DNA from: Sphagnum compactum
Taxonomy: Eukaryota; Bryophyta; Sphagnopsida; Sphagnales
Assembly (NCBI GenBank): GCA_965153455.1
Contig: OZ234495.1
Span: 14,628,875-14,692,874, forward strand
DNA: 64,000 bases
Reading direction: 5' to 3'
Shown here: positions 37,441 through 50,804 of the stretch, in pieces
Layout: every line of letters begins with the position of its first letter
How positions within the stretch are numbered: the stretch's first letter is position 1
Made by a program: the position numbers and the translations under genes
The notes under the pieces: model-generated
Databases searched by the model: none
The model's input: the letters and a program-made list of their open reading frames with translations, nothing else
Told to the model about the DNA's origin: nothing

Positions 37441-40400
37441 TCCCTTGCCTAGGCCTCATGATCTATGAACTACTTTTTAATTTATTTTTCATCATATATT
37501 CCGACCATGGGCCATGGGCATCATCCACCACTTTTTCAATCATTAATGATGTCATAAAATTTTCTTTCAATAATTTGGGGGGTTGGAACTTGGAGGTTGC
37601 ATTTTAATGGGATTTGTTGAATGAAACAAGCCCACTACCAACCCTACACCATGTGAAATGCCATGCCTCATTGCCCAATTTAATGCAACCAATGTTATTT
37701 TAATATTACCTTGGTAACTTTGACATAGATTTATATTATTTGTAGAAATGTTGAAACTTTCACACACAAAAACTCAAACAACAAAATATTTGGAAAGAAA
37801 ATAGAAAATATTAAGAAATATTAAGAAAATATTTTGTTTTGACACGGAATCTATAAAATTATTTCAATTATTTGTACACTATTGTGTTGAAGCTTCCTTT
37901 GTCTTATGATATGTGTTTGTCATCCAATATGTTGGGTATTTTGTACTTTAATTTTGTCCCACCTAAATGAATAACAATGTCCTTATGGTGATGTTGTCAT
38001 ATGGGTTGGCAAAGGCTTGCATAAGAGACTTTGGAACACTTGGCATTGAGTCAAGGCATAGTGCTTACTAGGTACTCATATATTTGTAAAAGAAAAGAAA
38101 ATCATTTTTTATAACATATTCATCATTTTTGTGGTTATTTCATTAACCTTTTTACAACTATGTATCGCTCTAATCATCGTCCATTGAAACTACATTTGAA
38201 CACAAAATGTCACTAATAGAGTCTTGTCAAAATTCAATTGCAAATTTGCAAATTTGATCTTGATTAATGACCAAATCTTAAAATCATTGAAACTAATTTC
38301 CCAAGGTTGATTCTTATAAATATCATCCTAGCTCATCTATGTCACCTTCATACAAAAAAACAATAATCTCTTTCAATTCAATTGACACTAATGTGAATGG
38401 AATTTGCATTGATTGAATTTATATTGACTTGTCACTAAAGCTTAAAAACATACACACACACATATTCATTTCTCTAAATCACCATCAACTTGATTTTTAA
38501 AAAAATAATTGTGAGAGGTGGCCAAGGCCAACCTCCAAAAGGTGCAAAAATGGTACAATAATTATGTGGACAAGTCCCGTGATGAAATGAAGTTCAAAAC
38601 GCGAGATGAAGTTTGGTTGAAATTAATGTTGTGTGGATATTTGTTTTGAAGGAACCTACAATCCTATTTTTTTTAAATTTACAGTTTAGTAGAACCTTTG
38701 GGTAAGTTTTTTTCTCATTTTATTATAACATTTAGATGAGGTTCAAGGTTATCAATTAAAATTGACATATTAATTTCAAGGTTAGCAAAAATAGACCTAA
38801 TCACAAATCTAGTCAAAATTTCCAATTTGCCACCACACCATTGCAACAACTTTTGGTTTACCAAAAAAAAGAAAAACACAACAAAACAATAAAATATAAT
38901 TTAAAACTTGTAAATGCAAACTCAAAAAAATAAATGTAGAAATAAGACAACCTAATCAAACTCATAACTATTTTCTTCAAACAAGCCTTTTTCTTGAATG
39001 AACTTCACAACACTTTAGTAATGTATTCAAAGTTAAGTGTTAATGAAACATGATCAATCATTGACATGATGTTGTAATGATATAATGATCAATCATCACA
39101 ATGTGTTACAATGCCATCACAACATCATATCAACGATTGTATCAACACATTGTTACCACTTCATCTTGAACACATTGTTAAAGTGTTGTAAAAGCACAAA
39201 TACATGGAGGAGGCAAGTTTGTGATATTCTTTCTTTTTCATCATTAATTTGTAATTTTTTGGGGTTAAATCATAGTATTGTGTATTAAAATTCAAACAAA
39301 ATACAATGTTTTAAGGATGCTGGATTTCATTGTTCTGAATACTTTGTTTGTTTGGTTTTCTATTCTTTGTGTAAGATGGTCTCAAGTGATGCCCTCAATC
39401 AAAACTTGATCACAAGTCAAAAAACTCTTCCAATTGTTCATTTCCAAAATGTTGGTCACTTCATCCACCATTGTTGTGGTTCCATGGTGCATCCTTTTAA
39501 TAACGAGCTTTTTGTTGCAAAATATTTCATTGAAAGTCTTGTGTGTTGGTAGTTTTTCTCATCTCAAAGGGATTTAGCTTAACTTGATTGTTAACGTTTT
39601 TTTTCCATACCCACACAAGTTTTTTCTATCCCTTTTGTTGGAAATTATTTTCTTTCCATGTTAGTAAGTTTTACTAATGTATTGAGTTTTTCATGCATAT
39701 TAATAATGGTCATGCACTTAACTTTCACTAAACTATATCCTCACTTGAAGTGGTTGCCTTTTATTTTGTTAATCTAATATTCTTATTTAAATTTGGATCA
39801 ATTGTGTAAGCATAAACTTGTTTAAAATCTAACCATGTTTTTTTAAGAAATGATTTTAGCTTGTTTCTAGGCATATGTCATATGTCATTTGTTTTTAACC
39901 CTCTCGTTGATGTCTATGGTCAAGATTAATCACAATAGATTGCCTCTTGTTGTGATCATGAATTGTGAGGACATCAAGGAACATATCACCATATCCACAT
40001 TGTCTTCAATCATTTACAACCAATATTTTTGTAATGTGAGTTTGTGTGATATGCAATTTACATTGTTTATAGTTTCAAATGCTTCTAGGATTTTTTGCAT
40101 AAGATTTTGGGTTGACCTTTTAAGTACATTTCACATGGTTTTCTAAGATTAGGCATATGAAAATTATGAGTTTCAAATTCAACATGATATTATAAGCATA
40201 AATCATTATCATATCACAATCCTACCTAGCCCACAAAACAAACTATCGCCACTATGCATATTAAGGTGCGCAAGTTAATAGAGTTAAAGAACCTCATTGC
40301 TATAATTACACAAAATTTTAATCTTACTTTGAAAGGTTGGTTAATTTACATGCAAAAACTAGGTGGGAAACAAAACTTACCTCTAATGCAACATACTTGG

Positions 40401-43339
40401 ATAAGCTTACAAGAAATTCCCATTTCACTTAATGAGTTGATTACTAATAAAATCAACTTTCCCATCCTCTCATCATAACAACAAGGGAGTGTCAAGCAAA
40501 CAACTTTTGTTCAACATTACAAAATTGTTATGATCAAACCTTTTACATAGACGTTCAACACAGACCCAAGCAAAGATGAAATATATTATTAAAAACATAA
40601 AATGTTTGTAATCTCCATTTGAAGAGGAAGTTTATTATAAATATAATGACCAAGATGTAGTACATGGAAAATCACTAATTATGATGGGAAACTGGGCAAT
40701 TTGCACAATATAAAACATTAAGGTGATGGTTAAAATATTTTTCAACATTTAACTTTTACCAACATTTGCCACCAGCAAATCACATGATATCATATTGGAT
40801 TTGTAAATAGAAAAAAAAAATGCCCTTTAAAAAATAAATATTTATGACAAAGGTAAGTCATTTTGTTTAGTTTTCCTTTGCCATGGTGAGATTTCCCAAA
40901 CCACAATGTTTCATCCCCACCCTTTTGGTATTTTCAGAAAGCTCTTGATGAGAAGGGGTGTATTGACTCAAATTGTTTGGACCTATAGTGTGGAAACTAT
41001 TGATTATTGAACCATATTATGAATGAAAACTAAATAAAATTGAAATTAAAAAATGTATTGGAATTTGGAAGCATTCTTGGTGTTGTTGGAAAGCCCTTCA
41101 TGAATCAAATTTAATAGAGTTTATTTCACAATTTTCACAACTAAGGTGTCGAAGATATTGATTTTTGAATGGATTTTGTTGTTAAAAATTCAAACAAACT
41201 ACAAAAATTGGGTGTGGAAGGAAAAATTTGTTGAGTATTTAATGTGTTCACACTTGGGCCAACAACGTTAAAATTTGTCTTGACATGATTTGGAATTCTT
41301 TAATGTGTTTTCAACACTTCGTTATAAACATTTACAATGTTCACCTACATGTATCATTTGCATTCAATGGTATGTGTTGTGTTTACTTACCAACTTTAAA
41401 TATTTTGATCTATTATCATATATTTTAATTATTAAAATCAATTGGTTTAATAAATAGCTTTTTTGAGTGTATGTTGTGTTTGTTGTTGTTTAGTGTGATA
41501 CAACTTACATTATTGGTTTGCTATGTGAGAGGATATGAAAAATTTCAAATGAACCGTTGTCACCAAGAACAAAAGAAAATCGATCAGTACATTTTAATGA
41601 ATGTCACATAGCAAACTAAGATGTGGCTAATAATCTCCATGTTGTGCAAGCCACATGTGTGCAAGTTTTATTTTATGATGAAACACCATGGTCCTTTACA
41701 TAGTTTCCTTCTTTTTTCATTGGCGAAAATGTTAGACCTAACTCATTTCACATCATAATGTCACCTAAGTGAATTTAAAATTTAAAAAAAAAAAAAACTA
41801 GATGTTACACCTTAGCCTTGACTAATACTCAACCAACCAATGTGGCACTCACTACCTCTTTGCAAACAATGTATGTCATTTTCCAATTATTTCAAAAACC
41901 TCAAATAACCAATAAGAATCACAAGGTTGGTTTGTTTGAAACTTTAATTCAAATGGTTCTAACTAAATATCTATTGTTAAGGATGAATTTTTCGGTCAAA
42001 TTAGATGATTAGAAGGCATTCAGTTTTAAGCATGTGACAAAATGTAAATTGTTTAACAATAATTTTGCAATTTGTAGTTGATCATCCTTTCAACATTGAT
42101 TGCAAATCAATGTGTCCATGGATAAACTTATGCTCAATCCAAGGTGCACAAATTGCTTATTTCATTTTAATTCCATTCAAATCCTTATCCATTTCAATCA
42201 ATCATTTACACAATGTAGGTTATTGTACAATTCCTAAGAAAACAAACATATATGTTGCACAAGTTTGTAATGTCTTTCACAAAAATTGTTTTTGTAAGCC
42301 TCTTAATAAATTGTTTAAATTTGAACAAATCCTTTGGTTGGGTGATTGCGTATTGAGGTTGAAAACAATCACAATCCTCTCTCTTTTTTTTGGTTAATTT
42401 GAGAATCTTTCCCCTACTTTTGAAAAAAATTAACACATCATGAGTTGAGACAAATGTTGGTTGATCTTCTAAACATTATACTCATTAAACAATTCATCAC
42501 TTTGATTTGCATAGAGTTCATCTTCAAATTGATAGGATGGCAAGGTAACACACATCTTTCTTCTAAATACAACTAGAAAATACTTGCGATGTGTGTTTAA
42601 TGATGAATGAAATCATGATGAGACATAGCATATTATTGACTTTGGTAGTAAATGTAGCACAAACCGCTCAATGAGGAATACCATAACACCATAGCAACTT
42701 AGGCACTATAATTGTATTGTTTATAGAAATGTCAAAACTTGCAAAAAATGTTTTATTCAAATAAAAATTATTTTTTCAAGGACAATAGAGAATCTTTTTA
42801 AATATTTCATTTTTTAACATGAAAATGTCAAAATAAAATAATTATTCAACATTGAAATGTTGAACTTGCCATGGTACTTTCAGTAGTTTTTAGTGTGAAA
42901 TTTCACACAAATACATAAAAAAAATTATTTTGTTTCGTATTTCCCTTTTTGGGGGAGACTTTTTTTTGCCAAAAGTTTTTGGGAAATTTTTCATCACATT
43001 TCCACTTCGATTTTAGAGGGAGCATTTTTCTTACCATTTTTTAACATATTGGATACGTTCTACAAACTTGTTGCCATTTAATGTTAAATCTCTCTTGGGA
43101 TGCTCACATATGATGCAACATCAGAAATTTGGGGAATAAAAAAAACTCCCACACTAACAACACATAAGGGTAGTAATTATTAATCCTATGGTGACTTATT
43201 TATTTATTTATTTTATTTATTTTCCTCCTAGCCTTGAGTAGCCTCACATACCATAAAATGTTGAATGCATAAAGGCTTTCATAGCACATAAATTGATGAT
43301 AATAAATTTTTTGGGTGGGACGAGGATAAATAAATTAAA

Positions 43340-43545
43340 AAAAAAAATCAAACCACAAATTGAACCCTGACCACTTATTAGGTTGGGTTTGCTCTGGCTT
43401 CAAAGGAAAATAATAATAATAATATCAAACCACAAATTGAGCATTAATGGTTTATAAGGTCACGTCTGCCCGTTGGCTTCAAAGGAAAAAGAAAAAGAAA
43501 AAGAAATTAAACCACAAAATGAGCATTGATGACCAAGTGGAACCA
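43340..43545. repeat. Direct duplication with tRNA B-box-like text (SINE-like)
   Basis: ATCAAACCACAAATTGA occurs at about 43346 and 43424, with a diverged third start (ATTAAACCACAAAATGAGC) at about 43505. The first two copies end in GGCTTCAAAGGAAAA plus an A-rich tract (TAA or AAAAAG repeats). On the minus strand the first copy contains GGTCAGGGTTCAATTTG, near a pol III B box. The A-rich ends fit tRNA-derived SINE fragments, but the case is weak. Confidence 0.4.
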
Positions 43546-43789
43546 AGTTGAAGGGATGGACAATTTCAGGAACCGTAATGCGAAATGCCCTAAATTCATG
43601 TACACTAAATTAGTCGAGCTTTCATGAATTCACGATCTGGACATGGACGAATGCTTTCGTTGCATCATCGTTTGGGGGTGGGAAGGGGAGGGGTGGGGGG
43701 TGGGTGTCCCACCGATACAATTGTTGAAAGTAATTCGGCTAATCGTTGTTGTCGTCATTGTACGTTTCGCTAGACCGTGGGAGAGTGAA

Positions 43790-44130
43790 GGATGAGGATG
43801 ACGCGCAATATTCAACAATATTCAACATTCGTCAAACGAGGTATGTCCAACAACTTTCTACAAACATCCGTGAATGAATCACCAAACGCTTCAAAAATGG
43901 GTCGTTCAAGTATCGTTACGCGTGACACGGGGCGTGGACTTCTTTGGCGCCCCGCAAAGCATTACCCTCCAAATACAAAACATGCATGCATTATAAGCAA
44001 AGGGAAACAATTATTCACATCCTTGTCGAGCACGCCCTGTCCGTTGTCATCGTACTCGCACTGACTCCAATTAATGTTGCGCCTTCCCGAACCCGATATA
44101 TGAACACCTGCTCTCTCGCGCATGTAGCTG
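43790..44130 (+). other. CpG-richer patch, possible retroelement coding remnant
   Basis: This stretch has many more CG dinucleotides than its surroundings. The plus frame contains KTCMHYKQRETIIHILVEHA, which recalls the C-x2-C...E-T-x2-H spacing of zinc-binding ends of plant LINE reverse transcriptases, although the second Cys is not present. Too short and altered for a firm call. Confidence 0.2.
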
Positions 44131-45169
44131 AAAAGATGGTGACAATTTATTTCCTGACACTGAAAAGAAGAATTTTTAGGGGAACAATTTCAGATTGGGC
44201 AGGTGGGGCTGGCAAAAAAAAAAAAAACCAACGTAACACACTAGACACCATCAAACATTTGCCTATGGGCAAAAGCTCTTTTGTTTCTTTTAAATTTTTG
44301 ATTTTTTTAATAATAAAATGGGCATTCAAAATCGCCTTTTTCCTTTTTTTTTTCCATTTTTTTCCCCATCCCCCTCGTCCCCCCCTTTTTAGGCATATAT
44401 ATTGTGCATATAGAAAATAAATTCCATTTTCTTGAAAAATGAAATTATGCAGATGAAATGTTTACCGGTTATGAGCATGTATAATTAGATATAAGGTTTT
44501 TAATTGCAAATTTTAGTTGAATTTACACTAGAAAAGAAAAATTATTTTCCAATTTTTTAGGTCAAGAAAATGAAAAATAATTTCCAGAAAAAAATTGAAA
44601 TTGTTATAAAATTTGTCCCAAAATAAAATAAAATAGTGGTTATGCTTTGGGCTGGGCTGATGATAATAATAATAGAAAAAAAAATATTTATATATAGGGC
44701 CCAATTATTTCCCATTTCTTGAGTGAAAAAAATAGTTTTGATATATAATTTTCTGCCCAGAGATTAGGCTCATGAGCAAGAAGAACCTTGTTGAAAAAAG
44801 AAGAAAATAAAAAAAAAGAGTGTGAAGAGGTTGGGATTTCAAAGCATTTAAAGATTTGTGTGGGGGGCCCATTCTGTCACAGACCTAATCAATGCTCTTG
44901 TGGACAGAAAAGTCTACACATCCAATTTGCATGTCAGTCAGGGTTTGGAAAAATTTGGCCACCCCAACAAGTCATGATCATCAATGAAGTTGTTGAATTC
45001 CAGCTCTCCTTCATTAAAGTTTCATCTTCCCCTTCATTAAAATTTCATCTATCCCTTCATTAACATTCATGCAAAAGCAAGTTGTTAACAATTACTACAT
45101 AATGACATGGCAGATCATGGATGTATTTTTTACACATATGTTTGTCACACTGCAAAAAAAAAAAAGTTT

Positions 45170-45980
45170 CTCACATCCAAGTTTTAGGTTTTTGCGTTTT
45201 TTGCAACCCCACCCATAAAACTAAAATTGAGATTCGCGAACAGGTAGGTATCAGTAGCAAAAACCAGCTAGACCAATCATTATGATCAACCAATCCCAGA
45301 AACAGGAAGCGGCAGTCAGAATATGTTTAGTACACTCTTCTGATCCACCCCCTGTTCAGTATTTCCTCACTATTTGCTCACATCCAAACCTGAGAATGGG
45401 ACTGGCAAAAGTTGGGAGACTACTGATAGCAACCCCCCTGGACCAATCAAACCATCTCTGCCCAATCAACAGCAGATGTCAGCAGATGTCGTGTTCGGCT
45501 GTGCTGTGCCTTTTGCCAGGCTGAGTACCCTGTGCAAAAATTGCCTGGTACGAAACCGTTTTGCCAAACCGGGCATGTTTTGGCTTTTCTTCATCCAAAA
45601 TTTTCAGTACAGTCTACGTGTCGACGAGTTGGTCTGAGACTGTGATGTGCCTTTTACCAGCCTTAACAAACTGTGCAAAAAAAATGCTGGACTGGACTGA
45701 AATGATTTTGCTTAGTCAAACCAGCATGCTTTGCTTTTGACTGTTCTTCATCCAATTTTAATTTCCAGGGTCACATACTGAGCACTGGTGGACTTGCTCT
45801 AACATCCCCGTCTCTTCAAATAGAGTCATCTCTTGTTTCTTTCCAGGCCAAAACCTCTAGTTTCTCCTTCTTGCTAAGTGGTGCCCTCTATCTACTTGAC
45901 CTTTTTTTCCCTTACAAAATGCAAAACACCCATGGGTGGGGTTGTAAAAAAGTAAAATAACTAAAACTTGGATGCACCAG
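45170..45980. mobile_element. Second foldback-like element (family B)
   Basis: Outer inverted repeats: CATCCAAGTTTTAG followed by GCAACCCCACCCAT at about 45173-45222, against ATGGGTGGGGTTG and CTAAAACTTGGATG at about 45933-45975. The interior holds a tandem duplication of about 140 bases (45493-45620 and 45634-45770). Its copies share GTGCCTTTTGCCAG/GTGCCTTTTACCAG, CTGTGCAAAAA and TTCTTCATCCAA. It also holds GGTCACATACTGAGCA, which recurs at 49406 beside another CTAAACTTGGATG end. No protein is encoded. Confidence 0.6.
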
Positions 45981-48122
45981 TAACATGCTACTTCTACTGT
46001 TTCTCACATCTAAAACTTTTACTCCCACGGATTTCGGGATAATTCATGCACTTTTTTTCTTCTAAAATTTAGTGCAAAGATGGAATGTATTAATAAAAAG
46101 CGTGAAATTCATAAGATTGGTTACATATAAATGTTAGAATTTACATTCTTTTGGTTTCATCACATTTTTTGAACCTAGGAAAATCATAGGGAATTTTCAA
46201 AACCAATTTTCATTTTGATCCAAAGACAAATGTTTTTTTTTTCTTTTCCATATTTTTGAAAACAATGTGTTTAGCCACCTAGGTGCCTTCAATTTTCAAT
46301 ATGTGTGTGTGTGTGTGTGTGATGCAAATTCAACTAAATGAACAAGGTAGACATTCAAAATACTTATTAAATTGTTGATAATGTTGTGAGATTGCCGTTC
46401 ATGTTTGTATTAGGACAATGGAAACATGTTTTTATATTACATTCACTTTCCATTCAAACCAAGTATGCAAGATACAAAGTAAACATTCAATCAAATAGCA
46501 TGAAATATGAATTTATAACATTAGATAAAATCTTAATTTCAAATAGTTGCAAATGACATTTTTAGTCACCTAAGACAAATCGTAAAATGGAGGTTTTCTA
46601 CTTATATATAGCATTAAACATAAATTTCTGAAATTAGATAAACTCCTAATGTACATGCAAGATATGTAGACATTCAATCAAATAGCATGAAATTATACAT
46701 ACATTAAATAAAATCCTAAAGTAGGTTACCAATTGCAAAAAATCAAATAAAATGGTGACTTTCATTCAGGATCAAAGAGAGTTGCAGCCAGTGAGTTTTT
46801 TTCTATGAATTTTGTCATTTTTTGACAAAAAGATTCCAAAGATTTCTGATTTTTTTCAGTTTTAAATTGGACTAATTTTATTTTATTTTGGGGAAAAAAG
46901 TTTGCCAAATTTTCAATATGACAAAAATGAAAAGAAAATCCCTCATGGTGACAGCTGTTCCCAATTTTTCTATTTTTTTAAAAAAACCCCCAAACCAATA
47001 ATAATAACTTGTCCCAGCCTCCAGGGCTCCATAATAATAATTATGTGGAAAAATGTAATTATTCCTAATAAATAACAGTAAAAACAAGAGCTCACTAGAA
47101 AGAATAATTAAGAAAGAAAGAAAGAAAAAAAACCCAAGTTACTAATTAAAATCCAGAAGGGATTAGCTGATTAACTAATAAGTACAATTAGCAACTTGTG
47201 GGGTAGGTAGGTAGTTAGATGATGGTCACTAAAACATTGCAAGTTTTAAAGTACTCTCTTTTTCTTCTTATATTATTATTAGGTACTCTAATTTGTAACT
47301 TCATGATCAAATTAAGAATCAAATATTTTATTTTATTTATTTTTAAATATTGAAAATTTTATTTTAAAAAATAATAAGAGTGGTTAACTAAGCTCCACGA
47401 ACCAAACACACACCCCAATCCCCACAAAATAACATGAATAATAATAATTAATTAATTATATAATTAATAAAATGGGTATTTTGGTGATCATCACTACAAC
47501 AATTCCAAAATCATTCTGAATATATAATTATAAATAAATAAATAATGATAATAATAATTGAAGACCCAAAAGAAGAAAGGGATTTAGAAGTCTTAACTTG
47601 TGATGAGCAAAAGGGGGGAAAAAAGTGGAAGGGACAAGTGTAAGTTGTTTGGAATACCCACTTGGCATTCATTGAACTTGCCATGAAGTGGGTTATTGTG
47701 GCACTCACACATTGGGAAATGGGAGTTGCATTGCCACAAGTGAGTTTTTTTTGCATGAAACTTTTGGGGGAGGAGAAACTTGGGGATGCCAAATATTGGG
47801 GGGTGGGGTGGCATTGCATCATCAATTGTTGTCTAGCAAGGATTCAAGAATAGCCAAAAAAAAAAAAAAAAAAAAGAGAAAAAAAGACCTTTATTTTTTA
47901 TTTAAGGAAAAAAACCTATTAAAAAAGCCCCTATAACAAGAAACCCTAAACTTACCCTAAAAAAGAACCAAAAAAGACCTTTTAAAAAACCCTAAAAAAG
48001 AAGAAGAATGAATGAGTTTTGTGAGGACTTGGTCCACTCTTGTTCTTGTCTTCCTTGTTTCCCTTCAAAATATGTGTGCTTAAAATATAACACTCATGTG
48101 CAATTGAATGTACTACTATATA
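45981..48122. other. AT-rich spacer
   Basis: No gene. Contains a (TG)n run at 46302-46321, a direct repeat of CATTCAATCAAATAGCATGAAAT at about 46487 and 46672 within a longer duplicated stretch, and a run of about 20 A at 47856-47875. Short frames near 47511-47936 have no recognisable family. Confidence 0.4.
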
Positions 48123-48242
48123 GAATGGGTCCTGGTATGGCCCATTCCACCTAGGAATATGATGTGCTCGGAATGGCCCATTTCCACCTAGGAATATGAT
48201 GTGCTCGGAATGGCCCATTCCACCTAGGAATATGATGTGCGG
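48123..48242. repeat. Three-copy tandem repeat, about 37 bp
   Basis: The unit is a palindromic GGAATGGCCCATTCC followed by ACCTAGGAATATGATGTGCTC, repeated three times almost without change. The high identity suggests a recent expansion. Confidence 0.85.
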
Positions 48243-49365
48243 AAGGTGTGTGCTTTGTTGAACTCTAGTGAGGGTAAAGAGCAACTACATCGGTGCTTAG
48301 GTCCCTTTTTTACACTAGAGCTTCGAAAGCTCATCACGACCATCAAAATAAAAAATCTATGGTTGGAGGAAAAGCCCATTTCATGGTTGAAGTTCACTTC
48401 GTTCCCTTGCCGGGTGTTTTTCCTTTATTTATTTGATTAATTGGAACTTTTTTTTTAAATACACAAACATTGAAGGACCAAAGGACCATGGAATTGTAAA
48501 TGAATGAGAAAATTGACATTAAATGCAATATGGATAATGTTTCATGGTCTCAAATAGGTGGGCATGAAAATCAAGTCCATTACACCATGAGCTGAAAAAA
48601 CGATTATTGATGAGATTTTAATGGTCTAAACTCAGATTTTTTTAGTAATTTCTTTTAGAGGTGAACTAGACATTTGTTAGAGAGCATTAGCCCAAAAATC
48701 CATGATTGTTCTAGAAAAAAAAAAATCATAAATTTTTGACAAATTTTTTAAATAACTTCTTTTGAAGGTGGGTGTGAAATTTGTTAGCCCATGGTTCAAA
48801 AAAATTGTGATTGGTTGAATTTTTTTAATACACTTTTTTCTCTTCTATGATCCATGGTGATCCTACTTGTTAAAATGGTAAAAATGAAAAAAGTGGAACC
48901 CCCAAAAAAAAAAAAGTGATGAAAAAAAGGAGAAACCTTAAAATCAATCTAAAGAAAAGTTACACTGAGTATCAAGTTAAAAATCAAAATTTACACAAAA
49001 TAATTATTCTATTTTGGTTCCGATATATAGTATGTTGGTACCTCAATAAAGTTTGTTTTCACTTTACATTACACTTGACAACCTAGGCCCACACATAAAT
49101 GATATTTGAATTTTCATGGGATGGCCTTTTGATGTCTATTGAGGGGGTCTCAACGTTTCCATGGTCACGGTCCCTCATCATCATCATCGTAGTTGATGTA
49201 TAAAGGGGGCATGGCATGGCATGTGGGATGATGTGCTAGTGGGAGTTGGTAAGGGGGGGTATAAAGGGCATTGAGTAGTCACTAGTGAGAGAGAGAGCTG
49301 GTTCCCTCTGGCTGGCCTCTTTAACTCCAGTTTTAAGGTGTTGACCCAAAACAAAAAGAAAAATA
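48243..49365. other. AT-rich spacer
   Basis: No gene recognised. The block at 48243-48420 is less AT-rich and lies directly after the three-copy repeat, but its open frame has no known relatives. Confidence 0.35.
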
Positions 49366-49450
49366 AATAACTAAACTTGGATGTGAAAAATAATTTGTGT
49401 GCATGGTCACATACTGAGCATTGCTGGAGATGCTCTAACGTGATCTCCAC
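49366..49450. repeat. Fragment of foldback family B
   Basis: ATAACTAAACTTGGATGTG and GGTCACATACTGAGCATTG, followed by TGCTCTAAC, match the end and interior of the element at 45170-45980. The order differs from the complete copy, so this is a rearranged piece. Confidence 0.55.
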
Positions 49451-49544
49451 ATGCACTGGAAATTTTCTACCAGTTTGGTACATACTATAAAACAAATATT
49501 GTTCTGTCAAGTAGTAAATAGAGTCTTCACCAGGGCATGTTCTA

Positions 49545-49690
49545 GAGCATAAAGTTCCCCACCAATGATTCACCATCATTACAAAGTTCCCCACCAAACG
49601 ATTTCACATCGTTATAATGTTCCTCACCAACGATTTCACATCGTTATAATGTTCCCCACCAAACGATTTGCATCATTATAAGTGTCCGTC
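49545..49690. repeat. Tandem repeat, about 37 bp, four copies
   Basis: The unit is GTTCCCCACCAAACGATTTC followed by ACATCGTTATAAT. Four copies are clear and a fifth (GTCACCATTGCTACACATC) is worn. CGATTTCACATCG inside the unit can pair with itself. Confidence 0.8.
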
Positions 49691-50399
49691 ACCATTGCTA
49701 CACATCATAGAACCGAAAGTGGAACCGTGAGATAAACCATTTGTCACACACCTACGAAATTAACTTGACCGTCAGGGCGCGTCACAAATCACGTCGTATT
49801 TAATTCATTAATTTTGAGGATTTCAATTTCAACAAATGATGATATATTCTCAAATATTTCATAAGATTCTTTATTTTCCTTTAAAATATATATAATTCTG
49901 AATTTTAAAAAAATTGAACATTTCTGAAAACAATATACTAATTAGTGTTGAACTAGCCCAAGCACTATGGTACATTCTACGTAACAAATTCCTAAAGTTT
50001 GGACATGAGCCATGAGTCTGACCCACCCACACACTCTGTAAGTAAGCATGAGTTGTACGATCGTTACATGTGTACATGAGTTGGACCATTATTATATATG
50101 TGTAAATTCCGGATCAGGTTGGGTTGGATGGTCAGTGTCAGTGGTTGTTCGGTTGGGGGGCCACCCAAAGGTCCATTTTTGCAAGGATGACTTTATTATG
50201 TGTCCAGAGTTGGGGAGTGAAAATGTGGCTATTCTTGTGCATGAAGAAAGAACGGTGTTGGATAAATAAAAGCTGCCATTGTACCCAAAGGCCAAGGCCA
50301 AGGGAGAGGGATAGGAAGGGGCAATGAATGTCATCCCCCCCCCCCCCTGTGTGGGATGGTTGACTCTTTAGTTGGTCCCTTTTTAAAATGGGGGCTTTT
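49691..50399. other. Spacer with a worn terminal block
   Basis: 49850-49960 resembles 37085-37190: GATTCTTTATTTTCCTT, then ACATTTCTGAAAACAATA and AATTAGTGTTGAA. This may be the end of a dispersed transposon family. A run of C lies at 50335-50347. No gene is supported. Confidence 0.4.
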
Positions 50400-50715
50400 C
50401 ATCCATCCTGTGGGAGGGGTAAGTAGATAGGTAGGTAGATAAATATGTAAAGAAATAAGTAAAGAAATAAAGAAGTAGATACATAAATAGATACCTAAAT
50501 AAATAGGTAGATAAATAAATTGATTTTTAGTTTTTTTTTAAATGAGAGTTTTTCATTCATCCTTTGGGAGGGGTAGGTAGATAGGTAAATAAGTAAATAT
50601 ATAAATAAATAGATAGATAAATAAGTAGGTACGTACGTAGATAGATAAATAAATATGTAAATAAATAGGTAGATAAATAAGTAAGTAGATAAGTAGGTAG
50701 ATAGGTAGGTAGACC
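50400..50715. repeat. TAGG/TAGA/TAAA tetranucleotide tracts in duplicate
   Basis: Two imperfect copies each begin with TTTTCATYCATCCTNTGGGAGGGG and run into (TAGG/TAGA/TAAA)n. They start near 50395 and 50547. Minus-strand open frames rich in Ile-Tyr-Leu here come only from the tetranucleotide and are not genes. Confidence 0.8.
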
Positions 50716-50804
50716 AAACTTGAAACCGACCAATACTTCGTTTCCAAATGTCATTCAAGACCTTCCGAAAAGTTTTTCATTTGTGAGCTCAAAATCACAA
50801 GCAA

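Larger units (their letters stand above)
37441..45169. other. AT-rich spacer, no gene recognised
   Basis: About 7.7 kb of AT-rich DNA. Small plus-strand open frames (39352-39552, 39889-40146, 40254-40478, 41818-42012, 42065-42397) show no family resemblance. They may be worn transposon coding sequence, since several follow one another on one strand. It includes the duplicated block at 43340-43545 and the CpG-richer patch at 43790-44130. Confidence 0.4.

Noticed and set aside
50495-50758. Ile/Tyr/Leu-rich minus-strand proteins
   Set aside because: They are translations of a TAGG/TAAA tetranucleotide tract in all three frames.
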